Position numbers and translations under genes: made by a program | The notes under the pieces: generated by a model | What the model was told of the DNA's origin: nothing | Database searches by the model: none | Seen by the model: the letters and a program-made list of their open reading frames with translations, nothing else | NCBI RefSeq assembly: GCF_000013885.1 | Contig: NC_007964.1 | Span: 1,350,001 to 1,414,000, forward strand | Reading direction: 5' to 3' | From: Nitrobacter hamburgensis X14 | GTDB taxonomy: Bacteria; Pseudomonadota; Alphaproteobacteria; Rhizobiales; Xanthobacteraceae | DNA: 64,000 nt | In this document: in pieces, positions 44,293 to 53,702 of the stretch | How the letters are laid out: the number at the start of each line of letters is the position of its first letter | How positions within the stretch are numbered: position 1 is the first letter of the stretch

Positions 44293-44774
44293 GCCGATCC
44301 CTCCGGGCGTTCGCTCACCGCATCCGTCTGCCGCTTGCGCCATGCCGCGAGGCGGCTGGCGAGCGCCGGGTCGTTGAGGGCGAGCACGCTCGCCGCCAGC
44401 AGCGCCGCATTGATAGCGCCGGCCTTGCCGATCGCGAGCGTTCCCACCGGAATGCCGGCCGGCATCTGCACGATCGAATACAGCGAGTCGAGCCCGGCAA
44501 GTGCTTTGGATTCGATGGGTACACCAAGCACCGGAAGCTCCGTCAGCGACGCCGTCATGCCGGGCAGGTGCGCGGCGCCGCCCGCGCCCGCGATGATGAC
44601 CTTGAAGCCCTCAGCCTTGGCGCCCCTGGCGAATGCGAACAGCCTTTCCGGTGTTCGGTGCGCGGACACGATTCGCGTCTCGCTCGTCACGTCAAGCGCG
44701 GTCAGCGTTTCCGCGGCGTGACGCATGGTCTCCCAGTCCGACTGGCTTCCCATGATGATGGCGACGGCGGTCAT
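44289..44774 (-). CDS. purE: N5-carboxyaminoimidazole ribonucleotide mutase
   Basis: Converts N5-CAIR to CAIR. 161 residues: VAIIMGSQSDWETMRHAAET, VSAHRTPERLFAFA, VIIAGAGGAAHLPGMTASLT and PVLGVPIESKALAGLDSLYS all fit class I PurE. First gene of purEK. Confidence 0.97.
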   Translation of the reverse strand: MTAVAIIMGSQSDWETMRHAAETLTALDVTSETRIVSAHRTPERLFAFARGAKAEGFKVIIAGAGGAAHLPGMTASLTELPVLGVPIESKALAGLDSLYSIVQMPAGIPVGTLAIGKAGAINAALLAASVLALNDPALASRLAAWRKRQTDAVSERPEGSA

Positions 44775-44887
44775 TCAGTATTTTCTTTCGGGAATCCAGA
44801 AATACAACCCGGATTATAGGAGTGCGTCTTGACGAGGCAAGCAGCCGGGAATGAACTATCCTTTCTTGGTGAACGGCGGCAAGCCTT

Positions 44888-45577
44888 GTGACGATGAAAA
44901 AGACACCGAAAGCGCCCACCTCCACGGCCGCGAAACGCAAGGCGAGCCGCCGCAAGGCCGCACCTGCCGCGCGGCTGGCGGCGCTCTCACCCAAGCGCCA
45001 AACGGTACAACGTGACGTCGCGGCCGACGCCAGAGGCGCCATCCGCCGCCTCAAATCCCAGCTCGCGGCGGCGCAGGAACGGATCGCGGATCTTGAGGCC
45101 TTCGCGGAGACCGATTTTCTTCTGGGCGTCCTCAATCGCCGCGGCTTCGAACGCGAACTTCGCCGCTCGGTCGCCTATATCCGGCGTTATCATGCGAGTG
45201 GTGCGCTGTTCGTGCTCGACGTCGATCGTCTGAAGCCCATCAACGACGCTCTCGGTCACGCGGCGGGAGACGCGGTGCTGAAGGCCGTGGTTGCGGCGCT
45301 GTCTCGACACGTGCGATCCTCCGACCTGATCGGGCGGCTCGGCGGCGACGAGTTCGCGCTGCTGTTGTGGAATCTCAGCGAGACCGACGCCAAAGCCAAG
45401 GCGTCGGTGCTCGAAGAGACCATCGACCGGCTGACATTGACTTTCCGCGGGCGGCCGATCACGGCCGGCGCATCGATCGGAGTCGCGATCCTCGGACCGC
45501 ACGCCGACGCCGGCACGGCGTTGGAGCAGGCCGACTGCGCAATGTACGTCCGCAAGGCGCAGCGGCGGGGCGATTGA
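44888..45577 (+). CDS. Small cytosolic diguanylate cyclase (GGDEF)
   Basis: A 229-residue protein that should make cyclic di-GMP. Basic N-terminus, then a helix (RRLKSQLAAAQERIADLEAF) that may dimerise, and a GGDEF domain: DFLLGVLNRRGFERELR, DVDRLKPINDALGHAAGDAV, and RSSDLIGRLGGDEFALLL with intact active site and the RxxD inhibitory site five residues ahead. GTG 44888 or ATG 44894 may be the start. Not linked to neighbours. Confidence 0.9.
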   Translation: MTMKKTPKAPTSTAAKRKASRRKAAPAARLAALSPKRQTVQRDVAADARGAIRRLKSQLAAAQERIADLEAFAETDFLLGVLNRRGFERELRRSVAYIRRYHASGALFVLDVDRLKPINDALGHAAGDAVLKAVVAALSRHVRSSDLIGRLGGDEFALLLWNLSETDAKAKASVLEETIDRLTLTFRGRPITAGASIGVAILGPHADAGTALEQADCAMYVRKAQRRGD

Positions 45578-45686
45578 GAGGCGGTCGCATCAGCGGAACG
45601 CTCAGGCTGCGTTGCCATTCACTCGCGACAACTTTTCGAGCGCCGCCGGCATCGCATTCTGCACGCCCCGCCTGCCGCGGTCGGCT

Positions 45687-45893
45687 TCAGGCAATGATAT
45701 CCGGCGTGATCTGGTCTTCGATGAAGGCGATGCGGTCGCGCAGTTGCAGTTTGCGCTTCTTCAACCGCTGCAGCCGCAACAAATCGGGCGCGGGCGATTG
45801 ATGCAGGGCATCGATGGCGGCGTCGAGGTCGCGGTGTTCCTGTTGCAGCCGGGCGAGCTCAGCTCCGAGTTCGCGCTGTTCTTCGTCGGCCAT
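45687..45893 (-). CDS. DUF465 (YdcH-like) small protein
   Basis: A 68-residue helical hairpin protein: LGAELARLQQEHRDLDAAID, LLRLQRLKKRKLQLRDRIAF and IEDQITPDIIA. LQRLKKRKL.L.D.I is the DUF465 hallmark. Start at 45893; the in-frame extension upstream has no support. Divergent from a second DUF465 gene. Confidence 0.88.
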   Translation of the reverse strand: MADEEQRELGAELARLQQEHRDLDAAIDALHQSPAPDLLRLQRLKKRKLQLRDRIAFIEDQITPDIIA

Positions 45894-45950
45894 GATGACG
45901 CACTGACTTGAATCGCGAAGAGTTTGCGAAGGGTTGTGAGTTTCAGCTTT

Positions 45951-45982
45951 GCGAGTTATCACCCTTGCGAGTTATCACCCTT
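45951..45982. repeat. Perfect tandem 16-bp repeat
   Basis: GCGAGTTATCACCCTT occurs twice without spacer between the two divergent DUF465 genes. Could be a duplicated regulatory site. Confidence 0.8.
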
Positions 45983-46146
45983 GCCCGCGCGCCGCGCAAG
46001 TCGCCGGGTTCCGCGCTCACCGTCCATTTCTGATAATCCCGCAAATATTATTGACGCGCTTTTCTGTCCCATCGACAGCCGCCACGGTTCATGTACACTC
46101 AAGAATCCGAAGCGAATCTGAGGTTAATCCTACCGAGGAGGTTCGA

Positions 46147-46332
46147 ATGGCAATTCAGGCGCATCTCGCTGAACTGGAACGGAAACATCGGATCCTGGAA
46201 GGCGAGTTGCACGATGCCCGCAGGCATCTTTCCACCGACGACCTGAGGATCGCCCAATTGAAGCGCCGTAAACTCATGCTTAGGGACGAGATCGAAAGAC
46301 TGAAACTCGGTACGGTCGGGACCCTCCACTAA
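46147..46332 (+). CDS. DUF465 (YdcH-like) small protein, second copy
   Basis: A 61-residue protein: IQAHLAELERKHRILEGELH, DARRHLSTDDLRIAQLKRRK and LMLRDEIERLKLG. Same family as the divergent neighbour. CCGAGGAGG stands a few bases before the ATG, which decides this start over a longer in-frame ORF. Confidence 0.9.
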   Translation: MAIQAHLAELERKHRILEGELHDARRHLSTDDLRIAQLKRRKLMLRDEIERLKLGTVGTLH

Positions 46333-46427
46333 ACTCTCGCATTCCCTGCCTTTGAGGGGCCGTGGCGCCTGCCGCCGCCGCCGATTGATTGCTGCCGGTC
46401 CGCGCGCCGAAGCCGGGCTTGTCTGGG

Positions 46428-47531
46428 TTACCTCCCGGCCAGCGCGGCGACATGGTCCGCGATCGCAAGTGACGACGTCAGGCCGGGCGATTCAATCCCG
46501 AACAAGTTGATCAGCCCGGCCACGCCGTGGTCGGCGGGCCCCTCGATCACGAAATCCTGCTGCGCGACGGCCGGCGGTACGATCTTGGGCCGGATTCCGG
46601 AATAGGCCGGGATCAGGGCGCCATCGGGCAGTTCGGGCCAGTAGCGCCGGATCGCCGGGTAAAACCGCGTCGCCCGCGCCGGATCGACATCATAGTCCGG
46701 AGTGTCGATCCATTCCACGTCGGGACCGAAGCGGGCCTGCCCCGCGAGGTCCAGCGTAAGATGCACGCCAAGGCCGCCGGGCTCCGGCACCGGATAGATC
46801 AGGCGCGAAAACGGCGTGCGGGCGCTGCAACTGAAATAGTTTCCCTTGGCGAGGTAAGCCGGTGGAATCCGGTCCACAGGCATGCCTTCGATGCTGCGCG
46901 CCACCGCCGCAGCGCCAAGGCCGGCGGCATTGATCAGCAGATCGCAAGCGAGCGTCATCGGCGTGTCGCCGCCGGTTTCGATTTCCAACCCGTGTGGCGT
47001 CGTTTTGGCGCGCAACAGCGGCGTGTAAAAAGCGAACGCCGCAGCGTCTCGCTCGGCGTCACCGCGCAATGCCAGCATAAAAGCGTGGCTGTCGATAATA
47101 CCCGTCGATGGAGACAGCAGCGCGGCCACGCAGTGCAGCGCCGGTTCGAGCGTGCGGGCGTCGTCGCCGCTCAGGAGTTGCATGTCTTCGACGCCATTGG
47201 CCTCGGCGTGTGCCCTGATGGACCGCAACCTGCCGGCCTCCCGCTCCGTCGTCGCGACGATCAGCTTGCCGCAATTGCGGTATGGAATGCCGTACTCGCG
47301 GCAATACGCATAAAGTGCGCGCCGGCCACTGACGCACGTTCGCGCCATCAGGCTGCCGGCGGGATAGTAGATGCCGGCGTGAATCACCTCGCTGTTGCGC
47401 GACGACGTTGCCCTTCCGATCGCGTCCGCGGCCTCGAGAACGATGACCTCACGGCCGGATCGCGCGAGTCGTCGCGCGATCGCAAGTCCGACCACGCCTG
47501 CGCCGACGACTACGCACTCAACCCTGTCCAT
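46428..47531 (-). CDS. FAD-dependent oxidoreductase, L-2-hydroxyglutarate oxidase-like
   Basis: A 367-residue flavoprotein of the DAO family. FAD-binding fold at the N-terminus ECVVVGAGVVGLAIARRLA, then RATSSRNSEVIHAGIYYPAG, which is characteristic of the LhgO/L2HGDH group, KGNYFSCS near 240 and GLINLFGIESPGLTSSLAIA near the end. It would oxidise L-2-hydroxyglutarate or a similar alpha-hydroxy acid. Monocistronic. Confidence 0.87.
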   Translation of the reverse strand: MDRVECVVVGAGVVGLAIARRLARSGREVIVLEAADAIGRATSSRNSEVIHAGIYYPAGSLMARTCVSGRRALYAYCREYGIPYRNCGKLIVATTEREAGRLRSIRAHAEANGVEDMQLLSGDDARTLEPALHCVAALLSPSTGIIDSHAFMLALRGDAERDAAAFAFYTPLLRAKTTPHGLEIETGGDTPMTLACDLLINAAGLGAAAVARSIEGMPVDRIPPAYLAKGNYFSCSARTPFSRLIYPVPEPGGLGVHLTLDLAGQARFGPDVEWIDTPDYDVDPARATRFYPAIRRYWPELPDGALIPAYSGIRPKIVPPAVAQQDFVIEGPADHGVAGLINLFGIESPGLTSSLAIADHVAALAGR

Positions 47532-47791
47532 ACGCGGCCTGGATCGATTTCTGACCGCTGTGAGGAGGTTTCGCGGTGAGGTCGTGAGAAAGCTTTGCGG
47601 TGAAAGAGAGCGCTCCCGCGGTTCTCACGGCGCACCGGTGCAATTCGCGCGGCCGGTCTCCCATTAGCCGGGTATTAATCATGAGAGAGCAATTGTGCAA
47701 TCCAGGTCGCATTTTCCCATCGCGGGGGTAAGCATTTACCTGATTCAAACCCGTGAGGCCAGACACTCTGCCGGCAAATCTCGGGTGCGCG

Positions 47792-50488
47792 ATGACTGGC
47801 AAGGATTGGCAGGCGGGCGGCAAGGGCGGCAAGAGCGTCGCTGCTGCGGTGGGGCTCGTATACGCCGCTGTCGCTGCGGCGCCCGCGAGCGCGTGGGCTG
47901 CGGCCATCGGATTGTCGACGGACAATCATATTACCGGGACCGATGCCGGCGTGGCTTGGGAAATTTTCACCGGCGGCTTTATTGCCGTTTCCTTTTTGGC
48001 GGCGGCCGCCATCTGGGTGACGTCCGTGCTGCGCAAGGCCAGGCGCTCTCTGCGCAGACACGCATTCGTCAGCTCTGGGCTGAACAATCTCAACCAGGGC
48101 GTGGTGATGACGGATTCGCGTCAGCGGATCATTTTCTGCAACGACCGCTATCTCGAAATCTATGGATTGCTTCGATCGGATATCCGCCCGGCTATGACGG
48201 ACCCCGAACTTGGCGATCTGCGGCGCGCGCGCGGTGTGCTCGACGCCTGCAGTGACCAGTTCTATCGATTGTCGAATGCCTGCGATGGCCTCTTCACCGA
48301 ACTGCCCGACGGGCGTTTGATCGCAGTGAAGCGGTTCAAGCTGCCGAACGGCGGCTCGGTTGCGACGCACGAGGATTGCAGCGAGCAGCGCAAGCTCGCC
48401 AGGCAACTGGCGACCACCAAGCAGTTTCTGGAATCGGTCATCGACAACGTGCCGGTGTGTATCGCCGCCAAGGGTATCGAAGACGGCCGCTACATTCTGG
48501 TCAACCGCGCCTTCGAGCGTTTCTCCCGCGTCTCGCGCGATTTCATCGTCGGCAGGCGCGCCGATGAAATCTTCCAACCCCAGACGGCCGCCAATATCGC
48601 CGCGACCGACCAGGTCGCGCTGGCCTCGCCCGACAGTCATTACTACAGCGAAATGGTATTTGAGCGGGGCTCGGAGAAGCGCACGCTCGCCAATAACAAG
48701 GTGGTCGCCCGCAACGAGGCCGGTCAGCCGGTGTTTCTGATCGCCCTGTTCGAGGATGTGACCGAGCGCAAGTCGCTGTCGCGCGAGCTGGAGAACGCCA
48801 AGAAGTTCCTCGAAACCGTCGTCGACAACATTCCGGTGTCGCTGATCGTTCAGTGCGCCAGCGACGGCCATTACCTGCTCGCCAACCGCCGGGCCGAGAC
48901 GATTCTCAATCGCCGCCGCGAGGATGCAATCGGGCTGACCGCATCCGATATCTTCGGTCCGCGCGATGCGAAGCTGATCGTTGCCCGCGACGAAATGGCG
49001 GTCGGGAATGGCGGTCTTTTGACCGAAGAGCACCCGATCCGCACCAGCGAAGGGCTGCGGTTGTTCCTGACCCGCCGCGTTACGGTGCGCGGCGATGACG
49101 GCGAACCGCAGTATCTGATCAAGACGAACGAGGATGTGACCGATCGTCGCCAGACCGAGTCGCGCATGGCGCACATGGCCTATCACGACGGGCTGACCGA
49201 TCTGCCGAACCGCACCGCGTTCCTGAAAGCGCTGTCGCAGATGATCGAGGCGTGTCAGGGCACGGACGATGAGTTCGCGGTGCTGTCGCTCGATCTTGAC
49301 GGCCTCAAGGAGATCAACGACGTATTCGGCCACGCGGTCGGCGACAGCCTGCTGATCGAGGTGGCGCGCCGCATTCAGAGCGCGGCGCATGGCGGCCTCG
49401 TTGCCCGGCTCAGCGGCGACGAGTTCGGTGTGATCATTGATGGCAAGCAGCCCGCCGTTGGCCAGGCGCTCGCCCAACAGATCGTCGCGGCAATGGTTCC
49501 GGAATTTCTGATTGATGATAAATCCGTCCGGACGGGCCTTACCACCGGCATTTCGCTGTTCCCGCGCGACGGGACCGATCCCGCATCGCTGCTCGCCAAT
49601 GCCGGCGTCGCATTGTTCCGCGCCAAGGCGAAATCGCGCGGCTCCATCTGCGTGTTCGAACCGGAAATGGATCGGCAGATCCGGGATCGCCGCGTGCTGC
49701 ACCGGGATCTGTCGAACGCCATGCGGAACGGCGAACTGTCGCTGCACTATCAGCCGCAGGCACGCACGGGCCGCAAGCTCGTTGATGACGATGTGATCGG
49801 CTTCGAGGCGCTGACGCGATGGAGTCATCCGACCCGCGGCTTCGTTCCGCCCGGCGATTTCATTCCGCTCGCGGAGGAGAGCGGCCTGATCGTGGCAATG
49901 GGCGAGTGGATTCTGCGCGAGGCGTGCCGAGAGGCGGCGTCCTGGCCGAGCCCGAAGCAGATCGCGGTCAACCTGTCGCCGGTGCAGTTCATTCACGGCG
50001 ACCTGGTCGGCCTCGTGCACTCTATTCTGCTGGAAACCGGACTCAATCCAAGCCGGCTGGAACTGGAAATCACCGAAGGCGTGCTGATCGAGGACTTTGA
50101 GCGCAGCCTGGCGCTGCTGCGGCGGCTGAAAGCGCTGGGCGTTCGCATCGCGATGGACGATTTCGGCAGCGGCTATTCGTCGCTGAGCTACTTCCAGGCG
50201 TTCCCGTTCGACAAGATCAAGATCGACCGTGGGTTCGTCATGTATCTCGGACGCAATCCGCAGTCCGCGGCGATCGTCCGGGCGGTGATCGGCCTCGGCC
50301 ACGGCCTCGACGTATCGATCGTCGCGGAAGGCGTCGAGACGCAGGAGCAACTCGGCTTCCTCGCCGACGAGGGCTGCGACGCGGTCCAGGGCTTTTTCAT
50401 CGGCAAACCGGAGCCGATCGCGCATTACGCCACCCTGGTCGGGCGTCCGCCCCGCATTCCCGAAGCGATCCGCCGCAAGGCCGGCTGA
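47792..50488 (+). CDS. PAS-GGDEF-EAL cyclic-di-GMP protein
   Basis: An 898-residue protein. N-terminal membrane part (VAAAVGLVYAAVAAAPASAW, FTGGFIAVSFLAAAAIWVTS), three PAS-type modules between about 80 and 460, a GGDEF domain with RLSGDEFGVIIDG (first Gly replaced by Ser) near 540, and an EAL domain with GFEALTRWSHP, NLSPVQFIHG, MDDFGSGYSSLSY, KIDRGFV and AEGVETQEQ. All metal ligands of an active phosphodiesterase seem present; SGDEF cyclases can still be active. A GTG 13 codons upstream is an alternative start. Confidence 0.92.
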   Translation: MTGKDWQAGGKGGKSVAAAVGLVYAAVAAAPASAWAAAIGLSTDNHITGTDAGVAWEIFTGGFIAVSFLAAAAIWVTSVLRKARRSLRRHAFVSSGLNNLNQGVVMTDSRQRIIFCNDRYLEIYGLLRSDIRPAMTDPELGDLRRARGVLDACSDQFYRLSNACDGLFTELPDGRLIAVKRFKLPNGGSVATHEDCSEQRKLARQLATTKQFLESVIDNVPVCIAAKGIEDGRYILVNRAFERFSRVSRDFIVGRRADEIFQPQTAANIAATDQVALASPDSHYYSEMVFERGSEKRTLANNKVVARNEAGQPVFLIALFEDVTERKSLSRELENAKKFLETVVDNIPVSLIVQCASDGHYLLANRRAETILNRRREDAIGLTASDIFGPRDAKLIVARDEMAVGNGGLLTEEHPIRTSEGLRLFLTRRVTVRGDDGEPQYLIKTNEDVTDRRQTESRMAHMAYHDGLTDLPNRTAFLKALSQMIEACQGTDDEFAVLSLDLDGLKEINDVFGHAVGDSLLIEVARRIQSAAHGGLVARLSGDEFGVIIDGKQPAVGQALAQQIVAAMVPEFLIDDKSVRTGLTTGISLFPRDGTDPASLLANAGVALFRAKAKSRGSICVFEPEMDRQIRDRRVLHRDLSNAMRNGELSLHYQPQARTGRKLVDDDVIGFEALTRWSHPTRGFVPPGDFIPLAEESGLIVAMGEWILREACREAASWPSPKQIAVNLSPVQFIHGDLVGLVHSILLETGLNPSRLELEITEGVLIEDFERSLALLRRLKALGVRIAMDDFGSGYSSLSYFQAFPFDKIKIDRGFVMYLGRNPQSAAIVRAVIGLGHGLDVSIVAEGVETQEQLGFLADEGCDAVQGFFIGKPEPIAHYATLVGRPPRIPEAIRRKAG

Positions 50489-50508
50489 GACCGCATTCAC
50501 CGCTAGAA

Positions 50509-50613
50509 TAGAGCGTTTTCGAGCGAAGTGGATACCGGTTCGCGTGAAGAAAACGCGTCAAATCAAAATCATAGAGCCCGCTTCTGACTCCATCAGAAGC
50601 GAAAAGGCTCTAG
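50509..50613 (+). repeat. Interspersed palindromic repeat, copy H (short-spacer form)
   Basis: Almost identical to copy E. Lies after the GGDEF-EAL gene; the remaining ~185 bp before the next gene show no feature. Confidence 0.88.
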
Positions 50614-50800
50614 TGGAGCGGATTTGACATTCGCTGCCCACTCAAGCGCAATCTCCGGGCGCGAATGCCGCATCCAAAACTCCGCCGGCAACGTGTATTG
50701 CCGGTGGTCGTTTGATTCCGCCATTCGCAAGGAGGCGCGCTGAAATTGCGACTGCTGGAATCGGATCACGGACCTTCATCACGAAACGAGACGGGATGGA

Positions 50801-51936
50801 ATGACTGACGAGGCGAGACTTAGCCCCGATGCGGCCGGGCTGGCCGGCACGCCGCTGTTGCAGGTCGATGCGGTCGTCAAGCGCTTCGACGGATTTACCG
50901 CGGTCGATCGGCTGTCGCTCGACATCAGGGCAGGGGAGTTTTTCGCGCTGCTTGGGCCGAGCGGTTGCGGCAAGACCACACTGTTGCGGATGCTGGCCGG
51001 ATTCGAGACGCCTGATACCGGGCGAATCCTCCTTGATGGCGGTGACATCGCCGGCGTTCCGCCGCATCAACGTCCCGTCAACATGATGTTCCAGAACTAT
51101 GCGCTGTTTCCCCATCTCAGCGTGCGCGACAACATTGCGTTCGGGCTGAAGCGCGCGGGCTTGCCGCGCGCGGAAATCGCGAGCCGCGTTGCGGAAATGG
51201 TCGCGCTGGTGAAGCTCGAGGACATGGAAAAGCGCAAGCCCGACCAGCTCTCGGGCGGGCAGAGGCAGCGCGCGCGCTGGCGCGGCGTCCACGGTTGCTG
51301 CTGCTCGACGAGCCGCTCGCGGCGCTCGACAAGAAGCTGCGCGACAATACTCAAGCCGAACTGATGCGGCTGCAGCGCCAGCTCGGCATGACCTTCATCA
51401 TCGTCACCCACGATCAGGAGGAAGCGATGATGATGGCGGATCGCATCGGGGTCATGAACTCGGGGCGTCTGGAACAGGTGGCGACGCCGCGGCAGCTCTA
51501 TGAAGCGCCGAATTCGCGCTGGGTCGCCGGGTTCGTCGGCGGCATCAACATCATCGAGGGCAAGGTCGAATCGCGCGACGCCGGCCGCGTGACGGTCGCG
51601 ACACAGTCAGCCGGCCGCGTGACCGCTGCGGCGGCCTTGCAGACGTTGACGGCAGACCAGGTCTGCGTTGCGATCCGTCCGGAGAAGGTTCGCTTGTCGC
51701 GGCGCGAGGGGGCGCCGGATGGGGGCCAAGCTGCGGAGATCAACCGCCTGGAAGGCGTCGTCGCCGGCATCAGCTATCTCGGCGGTCAGACCCGCTATCA
51801 GGTCAGGCTCGACTGCGGCACGCTGCTGTGCGCGTCGGTCGCCAACACCGCGCGGCTCGACGTCGATGCCTTTTATGCCGCGCAGCGCGTGGTGGCGTGG
51901 TTCGCGCCGGACGATTGCGTGGTGCTCGACCGATGA
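50801..51936 (+). pseudogene. potG: Polyamine ABC importer ATPase, frameshifted
   Basis: Frame 1 (50801 on) has VVKRFDGFTAVDRLSLDIRA, Walker A LLGPSGCGKTTLL, Q-loop MMFQNYALFPH and signature LSGGQRQR; then the frame goes wrong. Frame 2 resumes at LLLLDEPLAALDKKLR (Walker B) with FIIVTHDQEEAM and a TOBE-like C-terminus ending at 51936. Compared with the usual RVALARALARRPR, roughly 11 bp of a GCGCTGGCGC tandem seem to be missing at about 51268-51282. ATG of potH overlaps the last codons. Either a true loss-of-function slippage deletion or an assembly error. Confidence 0.85.
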
Positions 51937-52847
51937 GCGGGCGGCGTCTTTTCTCGGTTCCGGCCCGCAGGGCGTCGGTCGCGCCGTTTCTGTGGATGCT
52001 GCTGTTCTTCCTGCTGCCGTTCGGCTTCGTGCTCAAAATCAGCCTGTCCCACACGGCCATCGCACAGCCGCCCTATCTGCCGGTGTTCGATCCGACCCAG
52101 GGCATGGCCGCCATCAAAACTGCCGTCGCGGCGCTGTCGCTCGAGAATTTCAGGCTGCTCGCGTCGGACCATATCTACATCCTGTCCTACCTGCGAAGCG
52201 TTGTCGTCGCGTTGACATCGACGGCAATCCTGCTCGCGGTCGGCTATCCCATCGCCTACGGCATGTCGCGGCTGCCGGCGCGGTGGCAACCGCTCGCGAT
52301 GATTCTGGTGATCGTGCCGTTCTGGACCTCGTTTTTGATACGCGTCTATGCATGGATCAACATCCTCCAGCACGACGGTATTCTGAACAAGGTCCTGCTG
52401 GCGCTGCATCTGGTGTCGGCGCCGGTGGTGTGGCTGTCCACCGACACCGCGATGTTTATCGGTATCGTCTATTCCTATCTTCCGTTCATGATCCTGCCGC
52501 TCTATGCGACGCTGGCCAAAATGGATTCGGCGCTGCTGGAGGCCGCCGCCGATCTCGGTAGTTCGCGGCTGGCGACGTTCTGGCTGGTGACGTTTCCACT
52601 GTCGCTGCCGGGTATCGCCGCGGGCGCGCTGCTGTGCTTCATCCCCATCGTCGGCGAGTTTGTGATTCCGGATCTGCTGGCGGGATCGGATTCGCCGATG
52701 ATCGGGCAGACCCTGTGGCTGGAATTCTTCACCAACCGCGATTGGCCGGTGGCGTCGGCGATCGCCGTCGTGCTGCTGGTGCTGCTGTTGGCGCCGCTTC
52801 TCGTCTATGAGCGGATGCAGCGCCGCCAGCTCGAGGGGAGGCGGTGA
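51933..52847 (+). CDS. potH: Polyamine ABC importer permease PotH
   Basis: A 304-residue inner-membrane protein with six helices (first: FLWMLLFFLLPFGFVLKISL). The EAA loop is LLEAAADLGSSRLATFWLVT near 200, and SPMIGQTLWLEFFTNRDWPV near 255 is a hallmark of PotH. The ATG overlaps the ATPase stop by 4 bp; an in-frame extension upstream lies inside the ATPase gene. Confidence 0.93.
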   Translation: MSGRRLFSVPARRASVAPFLWMLLFFLLPFGFVLKISLSHTAIAQPPYLPVFDPTQGMAAIKTAVAALSLENFRLLASDHIYILSYLRSVVVALTSTAILLAVGYPIAYGMSRLPARWQPLAMILVIVPFWTSFLIRVYAWINILQHDGILNKVLLALHLVSAPVVWLSTDTAMFIGIVYSYLPFMILPLYATLAKMDSALLEAAADLGSSRLATFWLVTFPLSLPGIAAGALLCFIPIVGEFVIPDLLAGSDSPMIGQTLWLEFFTNRDWPVASAIAVVLLVLLLAPLLVYERMQRRQLEGRR

Positions 52848-53665
52848 TGGCAAAGCCAGCGCTCGCCAGACTGTCGCCGTTCAACGTCACCTCGCTCGCG
52901 CTCGGGCTGGCGTTTCTGTATCTGCCGATCGTCGTTCTCGTGATCTATTCGTTCAACGCCTCGCGGCTGGTGACGGTGTGGGGCGGCTGGTCGCTGCGCT
53001 GGTACTTCGAATTTTTCAACGATGCCGCGATGCTGTCCGCGGCCGCGATGAGCCTGCGGGTCGGCGCGGTCTCGGCCACGGCCGCCACCATCCTCGGCAC
53101 GTTCGCCGCGGTAGCCCTGACGCGCGCCGATAACTTCCGCGGGCGCACGCTGTTCTCCGGAATGCTGTACGCGCCGCTGGTGATGCCCGAGGTGATCACC
53201 GGGCTGTCCTTGCTGCTGCTGTTCGTTGCGGTCGATGCCGAGCGCGGGTTCTGGACGGTCACGATCGCGCATACCACGCTGACCATGTGCTTCGTCGCCG
53301 TGGTGGTGCAGTCGCGACTCGGATCGCTCGATCGAAGCCTCGAGGAGGCCGCGATGGATCTCGGCTGCGATCCGCTGCGAGCGTTCGTTAAAGTGACGCT
53401 GCCGCTGATCCTGCCGTCGATCGCCGCGGGCTGGATGCTGGCCTTTACGCTGTCGCTGGACGACCTGGTGATCGCGAGTTTCACCACCGGGCCCGGCTCG
53501 ACGACGCTGCCGATTCGGATCTACTCTGAGGTGCGCCTCGGCGTGAAGCCCGAGGTCAACGCGATCTGCACATTGATCATCGGATTGCTCGCGGTCGTCA
53601 TCATCGCCGCATCGCTGGCCTCGAAACTGTCGAGCCGGCAGGGCGAAAGCGCAGCGCCGTTGTGA
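52847..53665 (+). CDS. potI: Polyamine ABC importer permease PotI
   Basis: A 272-residue inner-membrane protein; LPIVVLVIYSFNASRLVTVW and GGWSLRWYFEFFND open it as in PotI/PotC, the EAA loop is EEAAMDLGCDPLRAFVKVTL near 165, and LDDLVIASFTTGPGSTTLPI follows. ATG overlaps the potH stop by one base. No substrate-binding protein gene lies in the operon, so it must be encoded elsewhere if the importer works. Confidence 0.93.
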   Translation: MAKPALARLSPFNVTSLALGLAFLYLPIVVLVIYSFNASRLVTVWGGWSLRWYFEFFNDAAMLSAAAMSLRVGAVSATAATILGTFAAVALTRADNFRGRTLFSGMLYAPLVMPEVITGLSLLLLFVAVDAERGFWTVTIAHTTLTMCFVAVVVQSRLGSLDRSLEEAAMDLGCDPLRAFVKVTLPLILPSIAAGWMLAFTLSLDDLVIASFTTGPGSTTLPIRIYSEVRLGVKPEVNAICTLIIGLLAVVIIAASLASKLSSRQGESAAPL

Positions 53666-53702
53666 GGCCGGGCCGACGAGTCTTGGCTTGCAGCGAGCAG
53701 CG

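Noticed and set aside
47675..50500. 941-codon open frame on the minus strand
   Set aside because: It is exactly antisense to the PAS-GGDEF-EAL gene, whose domains are unmistakable; the antisense frame is Arg/His/Gln-rich and has no domain.
51828..51932. Upstream extension of potH
   Set aside because: It lies fully inside the ATPase coding region in another frame; the ATGA overlap at 51933 gives a better start.
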